64,000 nucleotides of DNA from Chara braunii (lineage: Eukaryota > Streptophyta > Charophyceae > Charales > Characeae), in NCBI GenBank assembly GCA_003427395.1, contig BFEA01000121.1:1685934-1749933 (forward strand). Reading direction: 5' to 3'. The translations under genes were made by a program, and so were the position numbers. Of this stretch, positions 11,716-23,039 are shown piece by piece (the first letter of the stretch is position 1; each line of letters opens with the position of its first letter). The notes beneath the pieces were generated by a model. The model saw only the letters and a list, made by a program, of their open reading frames with translations, was not told the DNA's origin and searched no databases.

Positions 11716-13140
11716 TCATGGTAACCTTCTCTTTTGCACGCTTTCTTGTCGATAGATGGTACACCTTCCCCCTACTCACGACTTGTTCTCACGTGGAGGT
11801 ACGCAGACCTTGCCTTGCCAACTGAGTAGACGGATGCCGGCCCATAAATCCCAAAAAGGAAGGGTGATCAGTCCTCCCCCTGCTGATAACTCACCTCATC
11901 CCCTACTTTAGTCCGGCGGCCGCTTCTCTGGAGATGAGCGTCGTCATTGAGGTGTCTCCTCGCATCTGTAGGCGGGTCCACTCCACGCCTCCCAAGACCC
12001 CATCGTACCACAAGTGGCTCCCTCACGAATCATTCCTCCCAAGTGGTGTTTTCTTGGATCCGGCCTCTTCCTTTCAAGAGAGTTGGGAATCTCAATTAGT
12101 CTGCGAGTGCAGTTACGAAGACCTCGCAGTTAGTCTCGGAACGGTTGTAATTATCCGGCAGGGCGGTGTCACTCGCCCTATGATGGTTGTGGCTTCCACC
12201 CGGTACCATGCCCGACCCCTCGGACAATGCCGCTCAACTTAATGCGAGCAACCTTGGTCCATCCCAAACGGTCATGCCGCCCCTCTACGGTATGGCGTGT
12301 GGTTGGGGAGAGTAAAATGAGACTTAGGAGAATAATGGCTCTCTCGCCAGTTTGGCTCCACGCCCTTGACGTTTAGGTTCTCAACATGAGGCACAGTTTG
12401 AACTCCCCGACTAGAGCTCGTTGGCGGAGTTAGTTCCGGACGACCAACATCAATCAAAGAGAAAGATGCCTTGGTCCTTCAACCCTTATCCTTCCTTATG
12501 AGGAATAGGTCGTGCTGAGACTTTCCCTTGGCGGGTAGAGGTCATGGGGTTGCGGTCCATGCATCGCTATCCCCCTTACGTTGAGGCCTCAGATAAGAAA
12601 GAAAGGAAAACTCAATCTCTTGCTATTTTATGGTCGGCCCGACGACCTTTCATCAAATCGCCTAAGGTTCTCTGACTATGCAATGCAATATCCAATCCTC
12701 AATCACTCAATCCAATGTTATTTCCAGTCCTTTCTCACGACTGATTCTCATGGCTGGTCCGACAACCTCTCATCAACAAGGCCACCCCTTGTGGCCGCTC
12801 TGGCGGTCGCTTTCTCAATAGTCATCTTTCAAGGGTCGACCCATCGACCCATCTTCAATCCTCAACTTTCACATTCCCCAATATCCATTCCTTATGACCG
12901 TCTCAACGGTCTATGCCCTCTCGACTTAAGGCTCGGTCTTCTTTACCCTGCCCTTCTCTTTTCAAGGCATCATTCTCTTTCATTCATCCTCATGGCTATT
13001 TCAATGACCGACCCACCGGCCTTTTCCATCTCACATTGCTCATTCGAGTTCATTCTCAATCAATCTTTCTCAATCAATTATGCAGGGGACCTCAGTGCCT
13101 ATTTCAAAACAAATGACCCTTGTAAGGGGCCATTTCTGAA
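11716..13140. other. Non-coding internal sequence of the giant element
   Basis: I recognise no protein domain on either strand. The plus-strand frame at 12581-13192 has low-complexity Ser/Leu/Phe content and no motif. Short words such as GGTCCGAC and CGACCCATCGACC recur loosely. Confidence 0.5.
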
Positions 13141-13338
13141 CAACCTGGTTAGGGTAATTCTTTTCCATTCTCAAATCGAACAGCCTGGTTAGGGTCATTC
13201 CTTTCCATTCTCAAGTCGAACAGCCTGGTTAGGGTCATTCCTTTCTATTCTCAAGTCGAACAGTCTGGTTAGGGTCATTCCTTTCCATTCTCAAATCGAA
13301 CAGCCTGGTCAGGGCCATTCCTTTTCATTCTCAATGTT
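13141..13338. repeat. 40 bp minisatellite, five copies
   Basis: The unit combines CAGCCTGGTTAGGGTCATTC and CTTTCCATTCTCAAGTCGAA. Copies start at about 13142, 13182, 13222, 13262 and 13302. The GGTTAGGG within it is part of the unit, not a telomere repeat. Confidence 0.9.
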
Positions 13339-14027
13339 AGCGCCCGAAGGGTTGGGCCTTGAGGACACGGATCCCATTTCCGTCTCGGAGGTTAGAAGGT
13401 GGTTATCTCTTTCAATTTTACGTGTGCGGTTTCCTTTGTCCATTTCTCAATATTATTCGTTGTACATGCAAACATCCGACTTAGCGTCTAGTGCTCGAAT
13501 TGAGGCTCACAACCCCAAGCAGCACTAGCCCACCCGGTCGTTCAACCATAGCAAACAACCGAGGCACCCCCTCTATTTTCACTCTTTCTGGTTTTTCAGC
13601 TCTTGGCTATTTTCAGACTCATTCATGACTCAGTTGGATTAGGCTCCTAGGGAAGGAGTGTTTTTCACGCCCCTTAACCCATAGGTTCCCTAACCTCTCT
13701 CGTACTCGACCGACATTTAATGCCTTGCTTTGCTCGTCAATCTGTACTCACAGTCTCTCTTCTCAAAAGCACAATCCTCATTCCATCCAAAGTTCACAAT
13801 ACACCTTTTCCAACCGGTCTCATCCCATGCCCCGTATCATTGTCTTGTATACCCACTTTCGAAGGTAGCTCATCCAAAAAGTAGCCTCAAAATACTATCT
13901 TCTAACTTATCGTGACACAGTCTTAGCTAGTTCTCCCATCACTCATCCTTAGCAAACTTACTCATGCTATACACATTCTTGTCGTTCCAATGTTTGCAAA
14001 CGAAAAAGCACGATTCTTGTTCAACAC
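13339..14027. other. Non-coding internal sequence
   Basis: No frame with recognisable domain content and no repeat that I can see. Confidence 0.45.
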
Positions 14028-15043
14028 TTAACAACATCTAATCCCTATTGTTGTCTTGTACCTCAACTCGCTTGTTCCCTTGTCCATCCTGTGTTTCCGC
14101 GGGATTTTTAACTCCCAGGCCGGAGACCATGATCTCCCCCTCCTCTTCGTTATTTCCTGCAATTCTCTCTCACTGTAGAAATCTAGAGGTGTGGCCGCCA
14201 CCCCTACCTTCGCGAGTTCTCTGGTCTTGATAATCCGGTCATGCTTGATCGCACTTAGCCATTGCTGAAACCAATGACTGGGCGTTGGTCCAAACTCATC
14301 CTCCCATTTGAAGGCTTCCCCGCGCGGCTGGTGCATCGGGGGTCGCCTTTCCTCTTTAGGCCTTGAGATTTCATCCCTCTCATCCCCACTACTGATCTTT
14401 GTGACCTCTTGTACTTCCTCCTCCTTATCCACCTCTTCTTCCATCTGTATGGGGCTGAACTCACCTGTGAAGTTCCTTGGATCCAAGTTGTAGGGAATTT
14501 TCGTCCTCCTTCCATATCCCTCTTCAAAGTCCAGATACCTCCCCTTACAACTGTCGTGGCTGCTCCGCTCTTCATGCGGTTTTCCCTTCTTTCTTTCCCA
14601 TCCTCGCGTCCGTCACACCCATCGTGTCTCCCTTCGTTCTCCTCAAGCCAAGGCTCATGCTGTTCGCATCTCTCGACCCCTCCCTCATCAGAGGCCTGAG
14701 CCCTTTCTCTCATCTCCGCTTTGCCCGCTTCTCCCACACTCGCTCTTTATTCCTCGCTCTCACTTTCGGATGAGATATATACGCCTTCTCCCTTCCGGAG
14801 AGGCGAAGGTCCTCTACACACGCGCTTTCTCGCACCCCTGCCTACCACTTGCTTGGACATGAACCCTATGTACAATTTTCTTTTGACAGTCCTCCACTCT
14901 CGACTTGGCCCCACTCCTCCCTCTTCGGTAGGTCTGTTGATTGCCCTGCTATCATTCTCGTTGCCAAATTCCATTTTGCTTTTCTTGTGTTTTTCTCCTT
15001 GGTCCTGTATAACAAAACAACACCCGCCAAACCCTTCATACAC
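14028..15043 (-). pseudogene. Remnant of a third ORF downstream of integrase
   Basis: Three overlapping minus-strand open stretches (15043-14747, 14737-14255, 14486-14028) look like one hydrophilic protein broken by a stop and a frameshift. The first two are in the same frame, separated by a stop after an acidic SSESESEE segment. The third is in another frame, and its open frame extends upstream of 14486 through LDFEEGYG, DPRNF and GEFSPIQ, then an acidic stretch, then WEDEFGPTPSHWFQQWLSAI. I recognise no family. Its position after integrase is where envelope-like or extra ORFs sit in some Ty3 elements, but I see no signal peptide or membrane segment. Coding status is inferred from frame length and amino-acid texture only. 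Confidence 0.4.
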
Positions 15044-15336
15044 ACGTTCCCCAGTCCGGTAGGCTATTCCCCTTTTCCCAGAATGCTCCCAGTACCCTTC
15101 GCATCATGCCACTATTATACATTCTCTTCTCATGCAAATGCCCCATTTGTGATGATCCCGTTATTTCCCCATAAAAAACTATGATACAATGCTCCCGACA
15201 ATCTTTTTCTCGTCGTCACACAAAACCCGTTATCGCAAGGTCCAAAGACATCCCATCTTCCCACTTAAGTCAGTCCAAACCATTGCCCCAACCCCCCCAA
15301 AAAATGACAGTCCCACAGACGCAGTCAAAGACAAAA

Positions 15337-17517
15337 TCATAGTGTGGGCAAGGCCGTTTGTCTGTTCTTAGCTTGTAGCCCCTTAATTTCCTTATCCTCG
15401 GCCTCCTGAAGCCATTGTTCCACTGGGTCCCGACTTAGAAACCTGACCAATCGTTGCCTCGGGAAGGGTCCTTTCAATCTGGCTCCATCCAAATCCTCCA
15501 GTTCGAAGGTGTTCAGTCCCACCCGCTTAACGACCCGGTAGGGGCCTTTGAACCTTCTCCCCAGTTGTCCAGACCAAGTACTTTCTAGTGCCGATTTCCT
15601 TAGCAATACTGTCCCCCCCACCTGAAGTGGCTCCTTTCTGACATTCTTAACCTGCTCCCACCTTGCTTTGTCCCTCATTTTGCTGTCTAGTACCCGGTTG
15701 GCGATGTCTTCCATGACCTCCTCGTTCCTAAGAACTTGTTGGCATCTTGCCTCAGTCAATTCCTCCGTGGTCATATGCGGATCGTCATCTAACCTGTTCC
15801 AGGTTGGTATCAAGGCCTCCATGGAAAAATCGATCTCTCTTCCGTACCAAAGTTCCGCTAGGATACATCTCGTTGTCCTCTTTGGTATCATGTTCTCTGA
15901 GAAGACAATGTGCTTAAGATACCTAGGCCAACTCCCCAAATTGTCCGCCGCGAGCTTTGCAATTGTGTTCTTTAAGGTCTGGTGCCCTCTTTCCACAGGT
16001 GCATTGGCCTCCGGGTGATATGGCTCGATGAGTTTGATCGGTACGCAAAGCCTCTTAAGCATTCTCAACACTTCTTGGTTCACAAATTCTGTCTCATTGC
16101 CCGCTATAAACCTCCTGATCAAGGGATGTCTCAAGCATAAGTCTTCTATCCAATCCGCTACACTTCTCTCTGTCTTTTTCTTGAGAGCGACCACCTCCAC
16201 GAACCCACTCAAGTTGTCTCGCGCATCCAGGATATACCTGTACCCATCCGTTGATACAGGCATGACCGCAAGGTCAAGGTGGACCTGATGTCTCGGCCCC
16301 AGCACTCGCGTTGGTCTAAGCGGCTCGAAGACGCGTGCCGAGCTACGTTCCTTGCAGATTAGGCAGGTCTGGCAGTCCGTGGCGACCATACCTGCCATGC
16401 CTGGCCCATAATAGAGCGGCGTTATCTTCGCAAGAGTTCCTTTGGACAATCGATGTCCTCCTTCTAGTCCGTCTTTCATTGCCTGGATCACGTCCAACTG
16501 CTTATCTCTCCCGCACACAACTATTCTAGGCATAACACCTTCCTCCCTTCTGAACAGATGATCGCTCCTTAGGACGTACCTTTCTGCCTCCTCCCTTTCT
16601 CTAAAGATGACTTCCATGGGTTGTTTATTTACTACCATCAGCAATCCGATCTCCCGGAAAACCCTTTCGTATATCCGAGCATAGAAAAACTCCCTTCCTT
16701 CTTGCTCCTCGTCCTTTCCCTCCTTCATCTGGTTTACCATCCACTGCAATTTTTTTCGTTCCCAAGACTCCACTAGGGTCATCACAGTTTCCCAGCCTCC
16801 CTCAACTGCTATTGCCATCAATTCCTCTTTCGGTCCTACTACCGCTCCCCATGAATCCCTCTCCTCCTTGCGTCCTCGAGTGGTGATTGGTCCTTCTCTA
16901 AGTTCTGCTACTACGGCAGAAGCCCATTTTTCCAAGGTTTTGATCAACAACTTTCCCGACGCGCACCCTTCGCCAATCATTTCATTATCCACTGCGAATG
17001 TCCCTCCTTCGTAATCAAGAAACGCATCTATGGGCTCTGCGTCTTCCACTCCTTCGGGCGAGGTACTGACCCGACTCAGCCCATCGGCTTTGTAATCGAT
17101 CTTGTAAAGGAACTGCCAGATAAATCCTACCCATCTCCCCAGCGTCGGGTCTATAGGCCTGTAGTTTTTTAAGGCCCCTGCGACATTCGTTGGGTCGATT
17201 CTTAGGATGAACCGCCTCCCGAATAGGTAGGCTTGGAAGGTCTTGAGGCAATGCAAAATGGCTAGGACCTCCTTCTTGAACTGTGAGTATCGCCGTTCTG
17301 CGGAGTTCAGGGTTCTACTTTCGAACCTAATTGGCCTCTCTTTTTCTTCCTCATCCGTTTGAATCAGTACGACCCCTACGGCAAAGGGTCCTCCGTCCGT
17401 CTCTTGGATGAATGACCGTCCCACTTCGTCATTAAAACAGGGTGCTGACAAGGCGACTTGCTCAGACGTCAGTATGTTCTTGAGAGTTTGGACGCCCCTT
17501 CTCGCTCCTCCGTCCAA
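15337..17517 (-). pseudogene. pol: RNase H and integrase of the giant element (726 codons open)
   Basis: The longest open frame in the window. RNase H lies at about residues 30-150, with its acidic residues at D41 (ETDGG), E83 (KKEVLAI) and D108 (RIDPTN). A Cys-rich zinc-binding segment follows (DCQTCLICKE, 381-390). The integrase core then starts at D415 (VHLDLAVMP). At the second catalytic position the protein has G473 (IAGNETEF) where D-N-G is expected; E509 lies exactly 35 residues further, which confirms the register. The enzyme should therefore be inactive. After the core comes a basic C-terminal domain (LGRRFKGPYRVVKRVG, about 660-675). I see no chromodomain. The frame is linked by a frameshift to the RT part upstream. 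Confidence 0.85.
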
Positions 17518-18776
17518 TCCATGGTCCCTTCTTCTCTGATCATGGCCTGGATAGGCTCAACAATCTTGGCAAAACTTTTAATGAAAATCCTCCAAAAGCC
17601 GACCACTCCTAAGAATGCTCTTACCTCCGTTGTCGTGCGCAAGGGTGTTGGCCACTGTGATATCTTGTCTATCTTAGCCGGGTCTGGTTTCCTACCGTAT
17701 GCGCCACAACAAAATCCCAGTATGGTTACCTCCGATACCGCTAAAATACTCTTTCGTCCGCTAGCCGTGATGTTATACACTAGGAATCGGCGGAGTAAGT
17801 CCTTGATGTCCAATAAATGGTCCCATACAAATCTTCAAATTCCTGATTGGACTTCCGTCTCGTCCTTCTCTTGGGAGCCTTTAATCGGGTTGTCATCGAT
17901 ATAGGGTTCACACTTCTATGAAAACATGTCTCCGGCTACGGCGAGCATCTTTCTTTGCGCCTCGGCCACCACGTTCATAAAGCCCATAGGGGTCACCTGC
18001 ATCTACAGTTGTCCTACGGGGGTGTGCATTGTGGTGTACGGTCTGTCGCGAACATCCAACGAAAGCTGGTCGTACCCTGAGTATAAATCTATCAGGGAGT
18101 AAATGCTCTGGCCGGCGTGCGACTCTGCTAACAAATCGGCCTGAGGTAGCGAACCAGCGTCCCGGATGGTTACTGCATTCAACTTCTGCAGATCTTGAAT
18201 CTATCTCAGCGTCTTGTTGGGTTTTCGAAAGACGAACCACCAGTTCGCATACAGGGACGCCGTAGGCTCTGCGACGAAGGAGTCTATCTTTGCTCGAAGA
18301 AGGTCTCTCACTTCCCCTGCTATCCCAAATTCATAGGACGACCCTTTGTCGTTCCAGTACTCATGCTCCACCATGTGGATTCTGACCGGGGGAATTAGCT
18401 TTGCGTCTGACCGCCCCTTTTGGTGATCACTAAAGGCAAATGTCAGACGAAACTCCTGGCATGTCCTTTTGATCAGGAGGGTTTCTTCTTCCGTTAAAAA
18501 TCCGTCTATTCCTATCTTCATTGTATCAGCTACCTCATCTGGTATCCGATGCCCTTCCGTTGCTCGCCTCTCTCGGATCACTCGGAGGACCTCCTCCTCC
18601 CTCTCAATAGTCTCTTCCTTTGATGTCTCTAGCATGATCGAGACCGGTTTTGCTTTCTTCTCTGTCAGCTTGTACTTTTGAATACTTCCTTCTGGGATCT
18701 TTTTCCTAAAAAATGAATGGCCGAGATTACCCTCGTCACCTCTACAACTCGTGGTTGAATACTGACTAGTCTCCAT
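17469..18776 (-). pseudogene. pol: Reverse transcriptase of the giant element, broken
   Basis: The N-terminal RT part (18776-18201) includes HQKGRSDAKLIPPVRIHMVE and ends in WWFVFRKPNKTLR, the strand-1 region of Ty3 RTs. It hits TAG at 18201-18203 where Trp is normal. The same domain continues in that frame with a second TAG at 18004-18006, again at a likely Trp. A frame near 17900 carries the catalytic motif as YIDD. The thumb and connection part (17813-17469) reads GAYGRKPDPAKIDKISQWP and RAFLGVVGFWRIFI, as expected before RNase H. The order and spacing are those of Ty3 elements, but at least three stops and a frameshift rule out function. Confidence 0.85.
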
Positions 18777-19098
18777 TTATACAATATCCCTTCTGCACTT
18801 CTCCTTCGAATTTGGCCAATGTTGCCGAGTCCACTCCTACTTTGTGGTATCTGATAGCCTTGATGAGTTGTAACAAATCGGGAATCTCGAGTGCGACTTC
18901 TGGTACGTCCATGCGCACTTCTTTCCGCTTAGGCAGGCTGGCCCCAAGCTCAACTTCTGACTCCTTTTCCGCCTCCATGACACCTAAGACCTCGTCCTCC
19001 TGCCTTCTCTTCTTCTGAGGCAGGCCCATCTTGATCCATTCCTTTTTGTTGAATGCCTCCTCAATCATAGTTTCTACCCTCTCTCTCATACCTTTCAT
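18766..19098 (-). pseudogene. Protease-RT linker of the giant element
   Basis: A charged, Glu/Lys-rich stretch of about 110 residues with a coiled-coil-like start and a segment IPDLLQLIKAIRYHKVGVD. No catalytic motif. It joins protease and RT in order and reads as the inter-domain spacer of the same polyprotein. Confidence 0.6.
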
Positions 19099-19176
19099 TC
19101 GCGCAAAAAACCCCTTCCGCTCACTATCTTCGAATGACGGCGATCACGTTGCTAACTTCCCCTTCGGAGGGTCTCA

Positions 19177-19794
19177 TCACGTCCCAAGGAGTCGGAGAAG
19201 CTCCCCTCGGCCGGTCACTGGGTCCTCTATATCTACCATGTATGTGCCATCATGCAGATGCATCCCTATCATTTCTACATTGGCGCACCATGGTCTTCCA
19301 AGGATTATGGCGTGGTTCATCTCCTCCATTATAGTCATCCGCTGAAACGACCAGATCGACTCCCTGACTCCTACCTTGACTGCACATTTCGTGACATACC
19401 CAGCGAACGAAATTTCCCCATCGGCTCCCCGGATACTCCCTGTTACTTCCTTGTTCACCGTACAGCCCGTGATCATTGCGAAGTCTCTCCTCATGAGAGT
19501 GATTTCCTCTCCCCCGTCTACCAATGCGTCGGTATGATGAGTTCCGATCAGGACTTTCAGCTTTCCTACGGGCAGTGCATGAAAGCTAAGCTTCGTTCCG
19601 GGTGGTGCCCTCATGACCTCGCTACCTTCTCGGTCCGGCAAGCTCAGGCGGATGTCCGCAAAGACCTTCTCTAGATCCTCCAAATCCCCGAGACTCCTTT
19701 GAAGGTTAGCGACTTCTTGCGGAGCTTCCTCCTCCCTCTCTTCTTCCGGTGATTCGGGGTTCTCGTTTATCTCTACTCGCCGTCGAGTCAACAA
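19177..19794 (-). pseudogene. Retropepsin-like protease domain of the giant element
   Basis: About 205 residues. A flexible acidic N-terminal part is followed by the retropepsin fold: the catalytic loop is DALVDGGEEI (D93-G-G rather than D-S/T-G), and the second half ends in the typical hydrophobic-ILGRPW (164-169). The segment IRLSLPDREGSEVMRAPPGT lies between. The start is not a true initiation site: the frame joins the linker upstream (20057-19788) through an apparent 2 bp insertion near 19790, where LKGLR is followed by an early stop. Family identity is secure from the two protease landmarks and from position between zinc knuckle and RT. Activity is not implied. Confidence 0.75.
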
Positions 19795-20597
19795 CTATGT
19801 CTAAGCCCTTTAAGCAGCCTGGGGCTGGCCTGCAACATGGTCTGAAACGATACTGACACCATGGTTCCTAGCAATTTGCTAAGGGTGTCATCGATCTCAG
19901 GCATGGTTAACATCGGGATTTGATACCTAAACTTTTTCTTAGCGGCGGTGACCTTGTCTGTGGGCTCTTCTTCCCTAGGCTTCCCATAAACTTTCTCGGG
20001 TTCCCCGGCCGCGGGCTCTGCTTGGGGCGTGGAGCCTCCGACAACTTCCTCCATCACCGTGTCCCTGATAATCCTCCTTCCTGCCGTCCCTAATCAAGTA
20101 GTCGCGTTCACCCTATCACGTCCGTCACTTTTCAAAATGAAGTTGATCTGCGGCCAGCGGCCCCGGAGTTGGTCCCAGATGATATCGACCACTGACTCAA
20201 CCTCTACTGCCGCGATCTCTAACCCATTGAGCATGATAATGGTGTGCCGTATTCCCCCTGGCGAGTTCCAATTCACCCGTTCCCCCTGTGGTCTGAATAT
20301 TTCCCCCTTCAATGATCTGGTACATCTCCTTTTTAGTATATTGTGGTTGAGCTTAGGACATACGCGCACAAAATATCCCACCGCGGTGCAGTACTTGCAT
20401 TGCTCATTAGCAGTGCCGTGACATAAACCCCTGTGAGGGTTTCTGCCCGAGTTTTTCGAGGTCAGACATTGTCCGACTCTTTTCGTTGAGGAACATGATG
20501 AGATCGACGTTGCCAAAGTTATTGAGACCAACCCTATGACTGAGAGACCTAAAGCCTGACGCCGATGACGTATGACGTCATTGACATGTGACGACAT
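19788..20597 (-). pseudogene. Zinc-knuckle region and linker of the giant element
   Basis: Residues 67-80 of the frame ending at 20094 read CKYCTAVGYFVRVC, a CX2CX4HX4C nucleocapsid knuckle in which the His is replaced by Tyr. A hydrophilic linker follows (20057-19788) that contains FRYQIPMLTMPEIDDTLSKL and SVSFQTMLQASPRLLKGL. Zinc knuckles bind RNA in Gag. Here the knuckle is separated from the capsid part (25524-27308) by 4.9 kb of non-coding sequence, so this stretch probably was the end of gag before something was inserted. Confidence 0.65.
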
Positions 20598-21016
20598 CGA
20601 TGTTCGTTAGACTGAAACAGCGGGAGTCAGTGGTACGACTTGTCGTCCGCGGTTCCCGACAAGGCCGCAGTGGTCCACTGTCTTAGAAAGACTAAAGTTA
20701 GACCTAGTCTACCTAAAATAATGTCGCACAGCTGCTAAGCCGCGCGATTTGGGGCCTAAGTAAGCTAAAAAGAGGGGTGTGCCGGGTATGGAGCCGCGAC
20801 GCAGGGGGAATAGGAAGAAGGATTTTAATTCTAGGGCCGCAGGGGTTGACACCGAGCCAGGGGGTTGACAGGCTGATGCCATGCTCACACGGCCAACTGA
20901 GCATGCAGGGCCACAAGCAGGCAAGGCCTGCAGGGCCGCAGGCAGGCTGGACCTGCAAGGCTATGGGCAGGCAAGGCCTGCAAGATTACGGTATGGGGGA
21001 AACCTGACTGGGCGAG
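20598..21016. other. Left part of the block that separates gag from pol
   Basis: No coding frame of note. GC-rich, with a short direct repeat of AGGCAAGGCCTGCA around 20916-20985. The outer border of the inserted block is not resolved: I could not find a convincing target duplication. Confidence 0.4.
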
Positions 21017-22696
21017 CTCTTCATATAGAAGAGTTGCTCCTATCACTGTCATGATAGGAGCTAGCCCAGTAGGTTACCACACCAGACTCTTACCTGGCAA
21101 ATACCGGAATCGAACCTAATATTCCGGCCTACTGGGCAAAGCTCCTTTTGGAGTTGCCCCGCCATACCACTGCCTGCACGATCGGTTCTAGTCGTTCGAT
21201 CGCACAGATTGCGCGGCCCAGATCGGGGCCGCGAATTAGCATGGCCCCTGCACGAGGATGATACGTATAAATCGTAAAAATAAAATAAATAAATAAATAA
21301 TAATAAAAAATAAAATCTAACTAAAGAGGTGCGCCATGTGGCGCATAGGGATCTGACAGGGACTTGCAATCCCTGAAAAGGAGGAAACGGCCAGGTAAGT
21401 TCTTTCGTTTTCGTTTTGTTTTGTTTTTTGTTTTTCTCGATTTTTATTTTCGATTTGTTTTTAGATTTTTTTCTTTTTAGATCTTGCTCTCGTCCAAGCA
21501 GTTGCTCATGTTGATGAACGAACTGCTGGGCCGCGGTCCTACTAGCAAAAAGGATAGGATCGAGCTCCTGAATTTGGATGTGTTTTATGCAAAAATGCAG
21601 AAAAGCAGTTCAATCCCGACATCTGTACCCATCCACAAACAAGTTCACATTCAGGCGTTCGATCCAATTCCCTTGCTAGTAGGACCTCGCCCCGGGCGTA
21701 GTGCCTGTTTGGCTGGGGTGAACGGCCGCAAGCACGAAAAAAAAAAAAAAAAAAAACCTAAAAATTGGAAATTGGAAAGTATAACGCCATGTGGCGCATT
21801 TTCGAAGTGACTGGGGCTTTTCAGCCCCAGTATACCAAACAGTCGCCCGTAGAAACGGGCGACTATCCTTTTTCAAGGATTAGTCAAGTTTAGTTAGATT
21901 TTTTTAGATTCCCTTTTTAGGTTTTGTTTATATTTTTTTTTCGTTCCTTCTTTTTTTGTTAGTACCCGTTCGCTCTTGAACGAACGGGAGAGCATGAGCC
22001 AAGCTGTTTCCTTGGGCTTCTACAGTACTGCGACAGGTGAATCTGCCGCTGATAGCGGCTATATGCGGGCTCGGGCCTTAAGGGCCTGTACTTGAGTTAC
22101 AAGGGACTCTCTGCAGCCTCTTTCTGAAGCATCCCGTCGGTTCACTCGTGTCTGCCGAACGATGTGACTGTCGGGGTGTAGAGAAAGAGAGAGAGAGAGA
22201 GGAAAAGACTTGGGGCCGCGCGCCTGTATCCCGCGCCTGTTTTGGCCCAGATACGGGCGCGGCAGGGGGCAACCACCCCTTGAGCCCGACTTTAGTAGGG
22301 CCCTGTGAGATGACTGGGGAGGCTGCTCGTTTCCCAAAACGAGCTGCCCCTGCCCAAGGATAGAGTAACGGCCACGTACGCTGAGGTAGAGTAGGTGCAG
22401 AGGAAAAGGAAAGAGAGAGAAGTAAGGGAGGAGAAGAGTTGGGAAAAAAAAAAAAAAAACAGAGCATCGCGAATCTAATCACGACGCTGGGCCAAATGCA
22501 GGGGTAGACGCATCTGGATTTTTAGATGACAGCAGACTGTTGAACTACAACAGTCTGCTCTACTTGGCTCTATACAGCCATTCAGGGCTGCATCTGGCCG
22601 GGGATAGCGGCCAGATGCATTACTAAGGTCTGGAACTTGGTTCCCCTAAGGGAACATCAAGTTTCTCAGCCCTTGATCTCGTCTCAGATCAAGGGC
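21017..22696. repeat. Dense cluster of at least 15 short perfect hairpins
   Basis: Inverted repeats read directly: 21017-21033 (stem 6), 21036-21061 (10), 21064-21137 (10, enclosing others), 21330-21345 (7), 21357-21375 (6), 21810-21831 (9), 21841-21864 (10), 21861-21885 (10 with a bulge), 21965-21988 (8), 22045-22059 (5), 22220-22260 (11, one wobble), 22321-22348 (8, plus 3 outer), 22531-22559 (12), 22589-22619 (11), 22634-22663 (6+6), 22669-22696 (11). Loops are mostly 4-9 nt and the stems have unrelated sequences. Between them lie A/T-rich tracts (AAAT repeats near 21280-21315, poly-A near 21738-21756). I see no protein domain. Confidence 0.8.
21064..21137 (-). ncRNA. tRNA-like fold with a perfect pol III B-box word
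   Basis: On the minus strand GGTTCGATTCC matches the B-box consensus and sits in a hairpin (CCGGAAT/ATTCCGG). That hairpin and a second small one (CCAG/CTGG) are closed by a 10 bp stem, GCCCAGTAGG/CCTACTGGGC. An A-box-like word, TTGCCCAGTAGG, lies only about 11 nt upstream of the B box, too close for a tRNA. It may be a truncated tRNA or a SINE head. Transcription is unproven. Confidence 0.3.
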
Positions 22697-23039
22697 CAGG
22701 CCTCACTCCGAGTTTTGGCTGGGGGGCAAAGCAGCTGCCCTCAGCCTCCAACCAACTATAAAACAACCAACAGCCAGCCAGCCAATATTCATTTGTGGCT
22801 GGTGCTGCTAGCATTTCACTTGGGTGAATGCTGGTTGTTGGAGGAGGGGCTGCTGGTGGAGTGAGAGGGAGCGGAGTGGAGGTCTGCAAGTGAGGGAGGA
22901 GAACTGCTGGAGGTGGCCATAGTTGTGAAGCACAGTCATAGCCGCCATCTCAATGAGGGAAAGAGAGAGAGAGAAGCATTGTAGGTCTGCCGGGAGCGTG
23001 AGAGTGAGGGCAGCCATAGTTGCCGCTGCACTTGGTGGA
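22697..23039. other. Non-coding spacer
   Basis: Gln/Pro-looking short frames on both strands but no domain. A short GA tract lies near 22950-22975. Confidence 0.4.

Noticed and set aside
12581-13192. 203-codon plus-strand frame
   Set aside because: Low-complexity Ser/Leu/Phe content, antisense to the element, partly over a minisatellite.
13141-13338. Telomere-like GGTTAGGG words
   Set aside because: They occur once per 40 bp unit and are not tandem TTAGGG or TTTAGGG repeats.
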